A stretch of DNA of 64,000 nt from Cavenderia fasciculata (Eukaryota > Evosea > Eumycetozoa > Acytosteliales > Cavenderiaceae): assembly GCF_000203815.1 (NCBI RefSeq), contig NW_004457729.1:3472674-3536673 (forward strand). The letters are read 5' to 3'. Position numbers and translations under genes: made by a program. Shown one piece after another: positions 1 to 11,907 of the stretch. Within the stretch, counting starts at the first letter, position 1, and each line of letters opens with the position of its first letter. The notes under the pieces were generated by a model. That model was not told where the DNA came from, did no database searches, and worked only from the letters and a program-made list of their open reading frames with translations.

Positions 1-82
1 AGCCATTTTCCGTAAAGTAACCTCTGATACAAGGGAATACCAATCTTTAAATCATAATAATGCTGGATTAGTTTATCGTTAA
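1..82 (+). CDS. 3' end of an unidentified plus-strand gene (partial)
   Basis: The frame beginning at base 2 is open for 26 codons and ends in TAA at 80-82. The last residues read NNAGLVYR. Its codon use (AAT, CAT, GGA, TTA) is like the coding DNA elsewhere in the window, and the DNA becomes extremely A+T rich just after the stop. I take it as the C-terminus of a gene entering from the left. It is too short to identify, and a chance frame of this length cannot be excluded. Confidence 0.45.
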   Translation, partial: AIFRKVTSDTREYQSLNHNNAGLVYR

Positions 83-591
83 TGTGTGTGTATCAATAAT
101 TAAAATCAAAAATGATAATAATTATCTATATATAGTAAAATACTATAGTTTAATTAAACCATAATTTGTAATATAATAATAAATAATCAATAATATCGTA
201 AACCAATCCACCTACCTACTTTTTTTTAGTAGGTCACCTACTATTTTTTAGTACCTACTATTTTTAAGTAGGTCACCTACTTTTTTTTTTAGTAGGTTAA
301 AATTTGGACCTGTATTGTTTCCCAATCATAATTTGAATAAGAGAAAAAAATACTTTAATTTAATATATACCAAAAAAAAAAATGGTGGACAATAGCCTTG
401 TATTTTTGTCAAAAAAAAGATAAAAAAAAAAAACAAATAGAAAATCAAAGTATAATATTAGTTGAAGATTTTAATACACATTTTTAAGATAGATAAATTA
501 GGGTTTTGTATATACTAGTTTGATGGTTTGGTTTTTTATTTTTTAATTTTTAAATTGATCTTTTTTCTTTTATCTATTTTTTTTTTGTTTA
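83..591. other. Convergent intergenic region
   Basis: A+T-rich spacer between the tail of the left-edge gene and the stop of the Myb gene. It holds an array of short inverted arms (214-297, listed separately) and several A or T homopolymers. No gene is seen. Confidence 0.7.
214..297. repeat. Alternating ACCTACT / AGTAGGT arm array
   Basis: Exact ACCTACT occurs at 214, 236, 253 and 275. Its reverse complement AGTAGGT occurs at 228, 267 and 291. Two copies form the 15-bp near-palindrome AGTAGGTCACCTACT (228-242 and 267-281), 39 bp apart. T-runs of 6 to 10 bases fill the gaps. Neighbouring arms can pair in several alternative ways. Confidence 0.85.
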
Positions 592-2055
592 TTATTCAAC
601 AATTGAACAAAGAGCAATTGAATCCCATCTAGATTTACATTCTAGAGCAGTACGAGGGATTTTAGTTTGACGAGCACGAGCCATTGATTTTGAGATATCC
701 ATCCATGAGATTTCTCTTCCTTCTTGTTTGCATTCTATCACTTTCTTTTGGAGCAATTCATCTTCTTTGGGAGACCATGGTACTTCACGAGACATGCATG
801 ATTTAAAGTACTGATATCTACATTGAATATCGGTTCTTGTTCTAATTTCTAGGGCAACATTTTTCCAACTTTGTCCATGTTTCTCGACCAATACAAAGAG
901 CTTTGCCTCTTCTTCTTCATCCCAAGATCCCTTGCGGATGGCTGGACAGAGGACACGTTTCCAGTGTTGAGCGCATTGGGCACCAGTCTTGCCACCTCCT
1001 ATTTGGAGGGCAATCTTTTTCCACTGCTTGTCGCCGCTTTCGTGTACCAGCTGGATGAGACGTTGTGACTCTTCTTTGGTCCACTTGTTGGGAGGGTTAC
1101 GGAGACCGCGACTAACACTCTTGCGAGAACGATCACGCTTCTTAAAGAATCCACCTTCTGGGTCAAACAACATGGAGATGTTTTTAGTGTCAATGTTGAG
1201 TTCTTGCTCGTTGACGCCATTCTCTGTTAGGTAGGGGTACATCTTGTTGGTGGTGTCGACAACGATAAAGATCTCGATGAGGTACTGCAAAAGAGGACGG
1301 TCGTCAAGGGCAATACCTCGGAGCTCGTTAAAGAGGACCGAGAGTGTCATTTCTTCGTTGAAGAAATCGGCCAAAAGATTGGCGAGGTGGTCTCGCGCGG
1401 TTTGGTCGAGGTGCTTTACAAAAAGGGGGGCCAAATACTCACGTAGTTGGTCTTCAATATCTTCATCGAGCATGTGGTCGGATGGGGGAGAAGGTGGCTG
1501 GTAGTTTTGTGATGGCACTCCTATAAACGAGAGGCTGTTGGGAGAGACGTGTAAAGGTTGTGGGGAGAGTGGTGCCTGTTGGAAACCATTGTTGGCTGCC
1601 GTGGCAGAGGGTGGCTTTTGCGAGTATTGGATGGGTGAATATATGGTTTGTAGGTATGGCGACGACGATGTCGACGACCCGCCATTCATGGTTGGCGACT
1701 CCAATTGTCTCTTTCTGTTGCTTTGAATTTGTTGATGATAAGCCAACTGTTGTTGGATGGGAAAATGTTGTTGCATAGAATGTTGAGTTGGTGGCGAAGT
1801 TGGTTGTGCTGGATAAATTGCCAATTTATTATTATTATGTTGTTGTTGAAGGTGGAGTTGTTGTTGTTGTTGATGATGGTGATGTTGTTGTTGTTGTTGG
1901 AAAAAGAGTGCATTGGCATTGTGGTCCATTGGGCTGGGTGGATTGACATCGAGGTCCAATGCAGATGTTGGCACGGCCTGGTAGATATAGTTGTTTGGGT
2001 TTTGGTAGGAATAATATCCGATTGGATAATCCATTGTATTAACCATTGCCATCAT
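592..2055 (-). CDS. Three-repeat Myb-domain DNA-binding protein
   Basis: Single-exon gene of 487 aa, probably a nuclear transcription factor. The C-terminal third carries three Myb/SANT repeats at about residues 325-370, 378-417 and 427-478. The spaced tryptophans are visible as NKWTKEES...KQWKKIA, GSWDEEEE...SWKNVA and VPWSPKED...SWMDIS. The second and third repeats have the R3-like signatures DIQCRYQYF and ALECKSRW. Residues 1-180 are low complexity with Gln, His and Asn runs, typical of dictyostelid regulators. A basic stretch (KKRDRSRKS) just before the repeats could be a nuclear localisation signal. The start is ambiguous because Met codons lie at positions 1, 2, 4 and 8; the first is used here. 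The Myb family is clear, but I cannot assign an orthologue. Confidence 0.9.
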   Translation of the reverse strand: MMAMVNTMDYPIGYYSYQNPNNYIYQAVPTSALDLDVNPPSPMDHNANALFFQQQQQHHHHQQQQQLHLQQQHNNNKLAIYPAQPTSPPTQHSMQQHFPIQQQLAYHQQIQSNRKRQLESPTMNGGSSTSSSPYLQTIYSPIQYSQKPPSATAANNGFQQAPLSPQPLHVSPNSLSFIGVPSQNYQPPSPPSDHMLDEDIEDQLREYLAPLFVKHLDQTARDHLANLLADFFNEEMTLSVLFNELRGIALDDRPLLQYLIEIFIVVDTTNKMYPYLTENGVNEQELNIDTKNISMLFDPEGGFFKKRDRSRKSVSRGLRNPPNKWTKEESQRLIQLVHESGDKQWKKIALQIGGGKTGAQCAQHWKRVLCPAIRKGSWDEEEEAKLFVLVEKHGQSWKNVALEIRTRTDIQCRYQYFKSCMSREVPWSPKEDELLQKKVIECKQEGREISWMDISKSMARARQTKIPRTALECKSRWDSIALCSIVE

Positions 2056-4694
2056 GATGATATTATTGTATTTTGTATAAGGAGGGTTAGGGTGGAAAAA
2101 GTAATTATAATTTTACGTAATATCCGAATGTTGTGAAATTAAAATTAAAATTAAAAGAAAATGTTTGATTTGATTGAGATTTGTTTGTTATTACTACAAT
2201 ACAATTCAATACTAATCAATCTACTGGGAAAAAAATAAAAAATAAATAGATGGGTGATGCCTAAAAAAGGGAAATAAATAAATAGAAAGAAATGACCGAC
2301 TTGGATACTAGCTAGTATAACAAAATTGATGTTAACTAGTTTACAAATAAATAATTAAAAATGGAATGGGATGGGATAGGAATATTATGTCTTGGAAACA
2401 AGGTAAGGTGTTTTTGGTGGAAAATAAAATATTATTGTTGGAAAACCAAAATGAGGATTCAGGATTTGAATATGTTGGATTTGGTTTGTTGGTTGTTGTT
2501 GTTGTTGGTGTTAGTAAAAGAGAGTGTGAATGTATTTGTGGATGGTTGGAAGGGAATCCAGCAATTCTCCTGTTTTGAATTAATTCCTTCTACTTATTTC
2601 TTTTTTAATTAATTTGTTTTTTAGTTGTTGCTAAATTTATAGTAGATGAAATGGATTGTTGTTGATCGAATCTTTTAAACTAGTTAGTTTGTTAGTTTGT
2701 TAGCTAACTTTTTAACAGTGATGATGATGATGATGTTGATGATGTTGTTGATGATGCTGGTGATGATGATATTTGGAAAGAAAATAAAAAAATCTGGTTG
2801 TATTTAAGTAAAAGAGGAAAGAAGAAGAGGTAATGTTGAGCAACAGCAGAAGCAACAGAACCGACCACCACCACCACCAGCAGAACACAACCACCATCAC
2901 CACCACCAGTAGATGATTAATATATATCTCTGTTGGTTATTATCATCAATGTTCACACCAATTAGATTCCAACAAAAATCAAAACACACACACCTTCCTG
3001 CCTGCCTGCCAGCCAGCCTGGATGTACATCAACAATAATTACGGTAAGGGTCACCATATCATGAATTCTGTTTTGTTGTTGTTTGTGGTGATGATAATAA
3101 TGGTGTATGGTGGGGAAGGGAGGGCAATCAAACAAACAAGCTGGGATGAATGGGTTTCTTGCTTGAATTGTTGTTATTGCTACTGCTAACGTTGCTGTTG
3201 CTATTGTTTGGATATTCTCTCTCTCTTTCCTCTCTCGGGTGGGATACTCCGTTAATGGTGTTCAACGCATGCATCTAATGTTAAAAAATCTTACCACACA
3301 CACATACTCTTTCTCTCTCTCTCTCTCTCCTTTGGTTGATGAGTGAGTTATTACATTAATGTATGTGTGTTTTAAACAAATTAAATGATATATGCATGGC
3401 AGGGGTATCGGATCACCCCTAGTACCCCATCTTCGCGTTAATTTGATGTTGATCATTGATTTACTTACCACCACACAAATCGATTTTGACCCACCCACAC
3501 ACTAGTGGAATCATTATGTGGTGATTGATTGGGGGTAGTGAGTACGTTCGTGTGAAACGTTGGGTTGTTGTTGAATGAATTATTATTATTATTATTATTA
3601 TGTTGTTGCTGAGCTGTGGGAGGATGGGTTGTCCTACTATATCAACTATAGGAAAATAAACCAAACCAAACCAAACCAAATGTGACTGGATACATTGAAT
3701 CTATAATTCCCTTAATTGGTTAACCTTTTAATTACTTTGAAATCTAATCGTCGACCAACAACAACAACAACAACAGAGACAAGATGGGGTACTAATAAAG
3801 AGGTGAAGTTAATTATACCCTCCACCATTCTACCCAATGATAGATTGGATAGGAGGAGGAAGAGAAGGAGAAGGAGAAGATGAAAACGAGCGAAAATGAT
3901 GTTGTTGTTGATGATGATGATCTTTTCGAATGTTGACAATTCATTCATTAAATGTATACCACACGACCATTATTGCTAGTTCTGTTGTTACTATTGACAC
4001 CACTAGTGGTAGGAGATCAATCAATCAATTTATACTTATTGTGATAACCATCCACCTTTTTTTTTTTTCCCATCTACTCACTCCAGTCCAGTCTTTTGGA
4101 TCCCCAATTCGCTTAATAGTATATAATTGGTTTTTCTTGAATTCCAATTTAATCAAAACGGGATCCCACACACCATTTCCATTTATATCATTCTTTACAT
4201 ATAAAGATAAAACAGTCTAATGAATGTGGATATGCGCTGCTGATGTCTTGGCAAGATTTAGTTTAATGGTGGTGCGTTGGTTGGTTGGTTGGTTGATGAC
4301 GAAATGAGCAATATTTTATCTCTCTCTGAGAGAGAGTGTTGGAATTGTAGCTATTGTTGTTGACGCCAACGTCGACGACGTTGGTGACATGAATTGATAG
4401 TAGTGAATGATCACTATTCGTACTTTTGGATTATGATAAAAATAAATCATACTTTCAAAACATTTTGGTGGATGATGGTTGAATTTGGGAAAAGTAGTGG
4501 TGATACCTGAAAAAGGAAGCTTGTGGACACCACATAATCGAGTTCAAATCAATCAATTTCCCGTATTGATTTATTATTACTATTATTATTACTGTTCAGT
4601 TGTATTTTGATTGAATAGAGGTGCTAATGAAATTATGTACATACTGACTTTTCTCTCTCTCTTTCCACTTTTTTTTTGTCAAAATTTACCATAA
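2056..4694. other. Long intergenic region upstream of the Myb gene
   Basis: About 2.6 kb without a convincing gene. It contains TTG, GAT and CT simple repeats, a TGCC/CCAG run near 2998-3020 and a (CT)n tract near 3310-3330. A perfect inverted repeat, CCAACGTC-GAC-GACGTTGG, lies at 4366-4384. Short ORFs here are built of simple repeats and lack protein-like composition. The part next to 2055 should hold the Myb promoter. Confidence 0.6.
4366..4384. repeat. 8-bp inverted repeat in intergenic DNA
   Basis: CCAACGTC and GACGTTGG flank GAC. It is unusually G+C rich for its surroundings and could be a dimeric factor site (it contains ACGTC) or a hairpin. Function is not shown by the sequence. Confidence 0.5.
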
Positions 4695-6952
4695 TTAGAG
4701 TTTGGATAATCCATCGGTCAATCGTTCGACCAATTCTTTTTGACTTTTGTTTTCATTGGAATCGATATCGATTGTTCCTTTGTATTCTGTATAGACAACG
4801 ATGATAATAACAACAGTGATTAGTATATGTATACTTTTATATCAATATTCATTCATTAACCATCCATTATAAACATTCTTTCATTCATACCATTTAATAC
4901 ATTGATTATATCTAGTGACAATCGTTTTCCATCTTTTTTGGCAATATTTTCTATTTTTTCTTTAAACTAGAGGGAGGGTAATTAGTACTCGTACTAGATA
5001 AATTTATCTAGTCTGTCTATTTTTTCCATACCATTTTATCTTGTTGACCATAAAGATGAGAAATAATCAAACAAATATTTTGCAACTTGAATAATCCTGC
5101 ATCCATTCTTTGTAATAGGATTTCATCTTCGTCGATATCCTCATCATCGTCTTCGTCTCTGTTTAAAATTTCCTTTTTGATTTTATCCTCTGCATTCTTG
5201 ACCTTGTTATTATACTTTTCAAACAATTCAAAAAGTCTATCTATTTTTTCACCATTGTTTTCTGTAAATTTAGAAAGTAATCTTTCTAATCTATTTTTAT
5301 CCAATTGACTAAATAATGATTGAAGTATAATAATTATATGTTCTAAATAAATAGAAATAAATTGAAATAAATATTAAGTTAAAGTTATTCTTTCTTTTTT
5401 TTTTTTTTTTATCTTTCCTCCCTCCTTACCTTCATCTTGATCTTGATTATAAATTTTCTTGTATTCCTTTTTAGATTGATGTTTTTGTTTTAATTTCTTC
5501 ATTAATGATGAAAACAATGTTTTCAATCCCAATGCATCAACAAATTTCTGATTACTTTCTTTGTGATTATTTAATTCGTAATCCAATACTTTTAGTGCTG
5601 ATCCTCTAAGTGTTGTTTTATTTCTAGAGACAAATAAATAAATAAATAAATTATAAAATATTAGTATCATCATCATCTCTTGCTCGATCTGGATTGGATG
5701 ACGCCAGCCAGTTTACATTACATACTTTATGATTAATAACATTAATTCAATACCCTCTGATTTTAAAAATATATTCTTGTTTGATTGATCGAATAAACAT
5801 GAATACAAACTTGTAAATAAATTTTCAATCATCTCTGTCTCTTCCAATGATTCTGGTGATTTCTTTTTAAATTGCTAATCAAATCAAATCAAAGTTAGTA
5901 TAATTGACTGATTGATATTAACTACTGCTACTACTTTGTACATACTGAAATAATGATTAATAAATTATCTATACCATCTTTTTTACCAAATACATATCTT
6001 CCCTTTTCATTGTCTTGTAATATGATTGATAATAGTTCACTGCAATTGAGCCTAAGAGAGAGAGGTGCATCCTTTGATTTAATGACCGAGAAAAAGTATT
6101 GGAATATATTTGAATGTTCAATCAACGATTGAGACACATCTGTTGGAATGGCATCTATTGACATTTCAATGATAGCGAGTGCACTCTCAATCGCTTGTTT
6201 ATGATCTGGATTGGCAGTCTGTAAACGAGAAGACAGTGCCTGTACGAAACCAATCAAAACACCATTCTCCAATAGACCGTGAATCAATACCTTTTCCTCT
6301 GCCTCTTGTTCTTGTTGTACCAATTCATTGAATAGATCGATCGCATCAATAGTTATATCTACATTTTCATGATCCAATAATGATCCCAATGAAACAACTG
6401 TACCCAATTTAACCAATAATGGGTATAATTCAGGTGCTGTTGCAATGATTTGAAGTTTCTTTATCTCTTCATCCAATTCAATTTCACTTTGCATAAATCT
6501 AAATATTATAATCAAAAAGGTGTTATTATATATGTATAATAGTACTATTCGTATGGTTACAATATATTGCTCTATCTATACTTACTTTTCAGGTTGATTG
6601 TTAAATTTAGATCTTTGATCTTGATTGGTAGAAAACTTCTTTTCAAATGATAATACCATCTTTTTTAATGTAGTAGGATTCAATTCTTCAAACTAATATA
6701 AGAAGAGAGATAAATGTAGTGATAAGTATAATAGGATATAGTATAACCCTTTAATGTATTATGTAACATACATCAGCTTCATCAGCCTCTTCAAGTAATT
6801 TACTATATTTCTTTAATAGTTGACTATCATCTTGTTGCTGTTGATTATCATATTCTTTACGTTTCTACATATAAATACTTTTATATTAGTCATCTTCTAC
6901 TTTATCAATCAATGTATATACATATACATATACATACAAATTGACTTTCCAT
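4695..6952 (-). CDS. CTNNBL1: Beta-catenin-like protein 1 (spliceosome-associated ARM protein)
   Basis: Nine exons in consistent phase give 529 aa: 6938-6952, 6772-6864, 6586-6692, 5946-6498, 5726-5874, 5430-5623, 5032-5342, 4891-4966 and 4695-4786. CTNNBL1 is an armadillo-repeat protein of the Prp19/CDC5L part of the spliceosome and acts in the nucleus. Matches run the whole length: LKKMVLSFEKK, SELLSIILQDN, RGSALKVLDYE, FVDALGLKTLF, LLSKFTENNGEKIDRL and RMDAGLFKLQNIC all parallel the human protein in order. The first exon carries only five codons (MESQF), which is the least certain part. All introns are GT-AG and about 70-150 bp. Confidence 0.92.
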
Positions 6953-7361
6953 AACGTCTATATCTATCTTTAGAAATCAATGAATTTGGAGTGAATGAAA
7001 ATACTAAAATCGATAAACTTACAAGAGGAATTCTTAAATTAAAAGAAGTATGAATAAATTTATTTTAAATAAATTAAATGAATATTTATTTGATTAACAA
7101 CAAGTTTGAGTTAGAGTTCAATTTGGGATTAGTATTTGATTGTTGATGTTGATTATTATTATGGAGGTGATTGATTGGTTGGGTTGGTTGATTGAGGAAA
7201 TTAAATTATTTACATTATGAAAGTATGCATGGTATTATTAATATTATTATTATTATTATAAATATAATTTAAATGTACAATTATTTGGCTGGTTTGATTT
7301 GATTTGGTTGATTTGATTTGGTTTGGTTGTGAATTAATGGATGGATCGATGGATGGATGAA
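6953..7361. other. Intergenic spacer
   Basis: A+T-rich spacer upstream of CTNNBL1 and downstream of the Ser/Asn-rich gene. It has GGTTTGATTTG and GGATGGAT simple repeats. No gene is seen. Confidence 0.6.
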
Positions 7362-8426
7362 TTAAAGTAAATTTAATAAATCTGATGAAAAGGTTGGTAA
7401 ACAACTAAATTGGCTGGTGTCAATTAGTGATGGTGATGGTACCAAGGATAATGATGATGACGAAGGGAACAAGACTCTTGGAACAGAACGACCTAATCTT
7501 GATTTAGAGTATCGACACTTCTTTTTGGGTGCGCCTGGACATTCACTCAATGGAACCGATTTTTGAGGTGTGGTTGGTCTACTTGACAAAGACGATTGTT
7601 GGACACAACTGTTGTTGTTGTTGTCAATCATTGGCAATGGACGAGAAGAAGAAGAAGAGTCAATGATATCCAACATCATCATGTCACTGGATAGACAACA
7701 TGTTGGTTGTGATAGAGGTTCAGTTGAAGATACCATCGTATTGTTATTAAATAGATTATTATTATTACTAGTGTTGTTGCTGTTATTATTATTATTATTG
7801 TTAAACCGACGTCTCTGAGTACTATTCAATAATTGAGTACTTTGTGAACGATGATTAATAGATGAAGATGATGAGTGATTGAATGATGTGTATTTACAGG
7901 GACTTCTAACTTTTGAATTGATAGATTGGTTATGTTGATTTGGTTGATTATTATTATTATTATTATTATTACTATGTGTTGATGCAATGTATTTTACTAT
8001 ACTATGAGCTTCCTTTATATTATCTGTATTATTATTATTATTATTATTATTTACAATATTAGTATTATTATTATTATTATTATTACTATTAATATTTAAG
8101 TTGTTTGTGGTAGTCGACGTTGTCGTTGTTGTTGAGGTTGAGGTTTTACTACGAGATGTGGGGTTCGGTCGTAGTGTGGGTGAAGTTGGTGATGCGGGTG
8201 TGGTGGTGCAAGGGAAAGAGGAAGTAGACTGCTGATGTGGTACTATTTGCTCTTTACTATTATTACTATTAGATACAAAGGCAGAGTGGTCACGGTGGCT
8301 ATGGCTGTGGCTACTATGGCTATGGCCGTGGCTGAGGAGGAGAGGCTCGGAGGAGGACGCAGAGGAGAGAGACACTAAAGAGACTTGATAGCTAGGAGAG
8401 CTGCTTGAATGATGAATGTTGGTCAT
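7362..8426 (-). CDS. Ser/Asn-rich protein with a SIAMESE-like CPGAPKKK motif
   Basis: Intact 354-aa ORF. Most of it is Ser, Asn, Thr and His low complexity, with Asn runs around residues 110-240. The only conserved-looking segment lies near residues 280-315. It reads TTPQKSVPLSECPGAPKKKC, followed by RYSKSRLGRSVPRVLF. A TP dipeptide, a short VP/IP segment, then C-P-x-A-P-K-K and basic residues is the order found in plant SIAMESE/SMR cyclin-dependent kinase inhibitors. A role in restraining CDKs is therefore a reasonable inference, but it rests on one short motif. HSHSSHSHSHRDH near the N-terminus may bind metal or be simple repeat. The gene sits alone and nothing nearby is informative. Confidence 0.75.
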   Translation of the reverse strand: MTNIHHSSSSPSYQVSLVSLSSASSSEPLLLSHGHSHSSHSHSHRDHSAFVSNSNNSKEQIVPHQQSTSSFPCTTTPASPTSPTLRPNPTSRSKTSTSTTTTTSTTTNNLNINSNNNNNNNTNIVNNNNNNNNTDNIKEAHSIVKYIASTHSNNNNNNNNQPNQHNQSINSKVRSPCKYTSFNHSSSSSINHRSQSTQLLNSTQRRRFNNNNNNNSNNTSNNNNLFNNNTMVSSTEPLSQPTCCLSSDMMMLDIIDSSSSSRPLPMIDNNNNSCVQQSSLSSRPTTPQKSVPLSECPGAPKKKCRYSKSRLGRSVPRVLFPSSSSLSLVPSPSLIDTSQFSCLPTFSSDLLNLL

Positions 8427-10349
8427 GACTGGTTTTTATAGGTTCCTCTTCCTAGTTGATTTAAATCAACTTTAAATCAAAACAAATAGTGTTGATAGGT
8501 GACTGAACGATTTTAATGGACCCTCTCAAACTTGAAGTTCAACAGGTCAGTCGGTTCCAAAGGGCGCCTCCCAAATTTTTTTGAATTTTAAAAATATCTC
8601 TCTGAGAGAACGACCTTTTTGAAGTTGCACTTGCTGTTATTGTTATTGTTATTGTTATTGTTGTTACTTTTAATTATTTGTTTAAAGTTGTATCTATCTA
8701 TCTATCTATCTGTTTGATTAAACTATCTTAATTGTATATCTATCTTATCTATCTTATCTATCTATCCTATCTTATTTGTATATTTATATCTATTATCAAA
8801 ATGATTGATTGAGTAGTTGTGATTTAGAAATGGGTTGGAGGAGGCTTGTTGTGATCCTTTTTGATTGAGAGAGGGCTGGCCCTTTGAAAGGAAGGTTTTT
8901 TTTTTAATTACTTTAAAATTTACCCTCCAAATTTTGGGGTAAAAAAAGATGTTGTTGGTAACGGGGAGATTCAAGACCACAACCTTGTTGTCAATACCCA
9001 ACAACGCCTTCTTCTCACCTTTTGCGGAAACAATTGTAATTGTTGGATGTCTAAATTAGTTTAGAGTCGTTAGTTTGGTAAGAGAAGGTTAGAGTCTGTA
9101 TCTAGTTGGGTAAATCATAATCTCCCTTTCGATAAGCTTGTAAATATACCTTTCGTTACTTGTGGAACGGGGGGTTGCACTCTTTAAAAACCCAGCAGTT
9201 AGCTTTGTGTGTGGGTTTTGTTGGAAAGATGATGACGGGGTCGACAAGTCGTTATAGTGGTGGTAACCAAAAGTGTAGTGTGTTCAAGACTGGATGGTTA
9301 TATTCAAGATTATATTAAAGATTTGATTGTTGGAGAGATGGATGGATAGATTTGGATTTGATTGGTTGATGATGTTGATGAAATAAGCAACAATGCAAAG
9401 TTCATAAATTACTACAGATTTTTGTTGTTGTTGTTGTTGTTATTTTTGTGGCAGCTGGAAAGATTTAATTATCATTCGTAAAAAGAAGAGGAGAATTGGA
9501 TTTACAACATTGTATTGTTAACAAATGATTGTGATCACCGTACAACAAGGGAACCTAACCCTCACCCTCCTTCAACCATCCGTAACCCAAGGGTACATAG
9601 AACAGTAGTAGTAGTGATATCGCTTTGAAGGATCTATGTATGAAGATATAAAAAAAAGTTTTATTATATACAAGAGGTGGGTGGTAGTGTTGTCGCCACA
9701 ACCAACAACAACTGTTGATTACCCCGACCCTACCACAACAATATTGTTGTTGTTGTACTATTGTTGTTGATTGTTGTTGTTGTTTTGTTTGTTGCACTGT
9801 TGTTGTTGTTGATATTGTTGTTGTCGCCTTGTTGTTGTTGATTACAGTTGCAATCATTTCAAACCTGAACGTTTACCCTCCAAAAAAAGTGGAAAAGTAT
9901 CCGTTGAACGACAAAAAACAAATTGGGGGGACATTGTTTTTTTTGTTGGGGTATAAAGTTGGTAATGCCATCCTACCACACTTCAACCATGATGTTCAGG
10001 TATGGTGAGGGGTACTTGCTGATTGTTATTGGGAATTAAGTAGTGGCAGTAGTAGTAGTAGTATTAGAAGTGGATGGCAACATACAATGAAATGGGCAGG
10101 GTTAAAAAATGTAGTTTAGTATTGGTATTACAAACGTACAATATGTATACGATTGGTGTTGTTGGTTGGTTTGTTGTTGGGTTTTGGTTGTTGATTGGGT
10201 GTAAAATGAGGATATTATATGGGAAGGATATTAATAAATATATTAAAAACGGAAAGTAGGAGGAGGATATATATATAAGAAAACAAGAAGTGATGATTGC
10301 GTAGCCCATGTGTGTGCGTTTGTGTACACAGGATCAATAATTAATATGA
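8427..10349. other. Intergenic region with simple repeats
   Basis: About 1.9 kb with no supported gene. It contains (TTATTG)n near 8635-8665, TATC repeats near 8693-8765, and TTG-rich DNA near 9420-9440 and 9740-9845. Short ORFs here are translations of repeats. A G+C-richer segment (about 8520-8620) lies just upstream of the CPGAPKKK gene and is probably its promoter region. Confidence 0.6.
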
Positions 10350-11472
10350 TTATTCGCAAAGAAAAGAGGTTACTAGATTGGCAGTGACATCGGGAACTTC
10401 CACTGTGAAAGCATGCCCGCAGTCAATAACCTTGATACGAGCTTGAGGGAGGTTATTTTTGAGAGTTGGTTCGGCGATGCCAACTGGAATGACCAAATCT
10501 TTTTTACCCTATAAATACAACAACCAAATAATCAATTGATCAACGATGGAAAGTTATTATTAGTACATATACACAAATTAAGGTGGTTGGTAGTAAGTAA
10601 TACACCACATACCAAGATAACAAGAACAGGAATATTTGATGGAATATGAGGTAGTAGATGAAGTAATCCACTTGAAAACGGTATGTTGTATAGTGTGGAA
10701 TGGAATGCATCGAGAAAGGAAGGCTTTTGTGTGATTTGCCATTTAACCTTGGCAACCAAATCATCGATTACCTTTGGATCGATTTTCGAACTGTCTGCTA
10801 TATCACTTGCAAATCTCTCACTATAATAAGTCAGTTCAATCCAATCAATATTATTATTGTTAGTATTTAATATTTGGTGTGAGTATATCTCTCTCTCTTT
10901 TTCTGTCTCTTTGTCTCTTACGTTTCCAATCGATTCAACATTGTATTGGCACCAACCATTTTAAATAGGAATTTACCAATGTATGGCATTGTAATGATTT
11001 TAGCAATAAGAGGTACTGGAACTGGGATGATGGCAGGACCCAACAAACACAACTTGATGATACGTTGTGGATGAGTAGCTGCAAATTGAGTTGCTACAGC
11101 TCCACCCATCGAATAACCCATCAAATAGACAGACTCTATCTTTAAACGATCCAACAATTCACATGCTTGTAATAATAGATTATCAATCGAATAGGGTATA
11201 TCAGGTGATTCACTTCTACCTCTTCCATAAAAGTCTAATAATAATAATAAATAAACAAATATAATACAAATTAGTCTCTATCTATCTATCTATCTATATA
11301 TCTCTTCATACCAAACAATAAAACAGTAAATTCTTGATCTATTAAAGGTTGTACTAAACGATTAAAAGATACAGACCACCATACCAAACCGTGTAGACAT
11401 AATACTACTTTAGTACCACTCTTCTTTCTAGTACTATCATTTAAGTTTCTAATTAATCTTGGTGTATATTTA

Positions 11473-11515
<43 letters not shown>

Positions 11516-11711
11516 CAGCATCTACTGAGCTAGTTGTAGTAGTAGATAGTTGTGGTTCAAATAATTGATAGAATGTTACACCATTACTTAGTTTAGTGTA
11601 GAATCCATCATGATACAACTCTATACTATGATCCTTATCAAAAGGTGGGTCTAATCCCGTACCATCATCATTATCACTATTATCATTATTATTACTATTA
11701 TTACTCATCAT
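10350..11711 (-). CDS. Alpha/beta hydrolase
   Basis: Four exons in phase give 359 aa: 11312-11711, 10922-11234, 10613-10820 and 10350-10508. The protein has an alpha/beta hydrolase fold. An oxyanion-hole HG occurs in VVLCLHGLV, followed by DFYGRGRS, the nucleophile elbow GYSMGG, and the catalytic-His segment DCGHAF near the C-terminus. The acidic residue of the triad probably lies around VLVILGKKDLVIP. The N-terminus is Asn/Asp rich and holds a run of 14 Gln. Substrate is unknown; lipases, epoxide hydrolases and C-C hydrolases share this layout. There is no signal peptide, so it is probably cytosolic. Confidence 0.88.
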
Positions 11712-11874
11712 TTAATATTACTACTATTATTACAAATATTATCTGTCAAAAAAGAGTACTCTTATACTTTTAATATTCAATACCAAAAGAGGAGTTACAA
11801 TCCAATTCATTAAATGCATTCAAAATTAATTTATTCAAACAATGACCACACTTAACACAAATGGCCTGTTTTGG

Positions 11875-11907
<33 letters not shown>

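Noticed and set aside
4530-4570. GAGTTCAAATC resembling a tRNA T-arm box
   Set aside because: No matching A box, acceptor stem or cloverleaf could be built around it.
8762-9004. 80-aa minus-strand ORF
   Set aside because: Ends in TATC repeat translation, no homology pattern and no adjoining exon.
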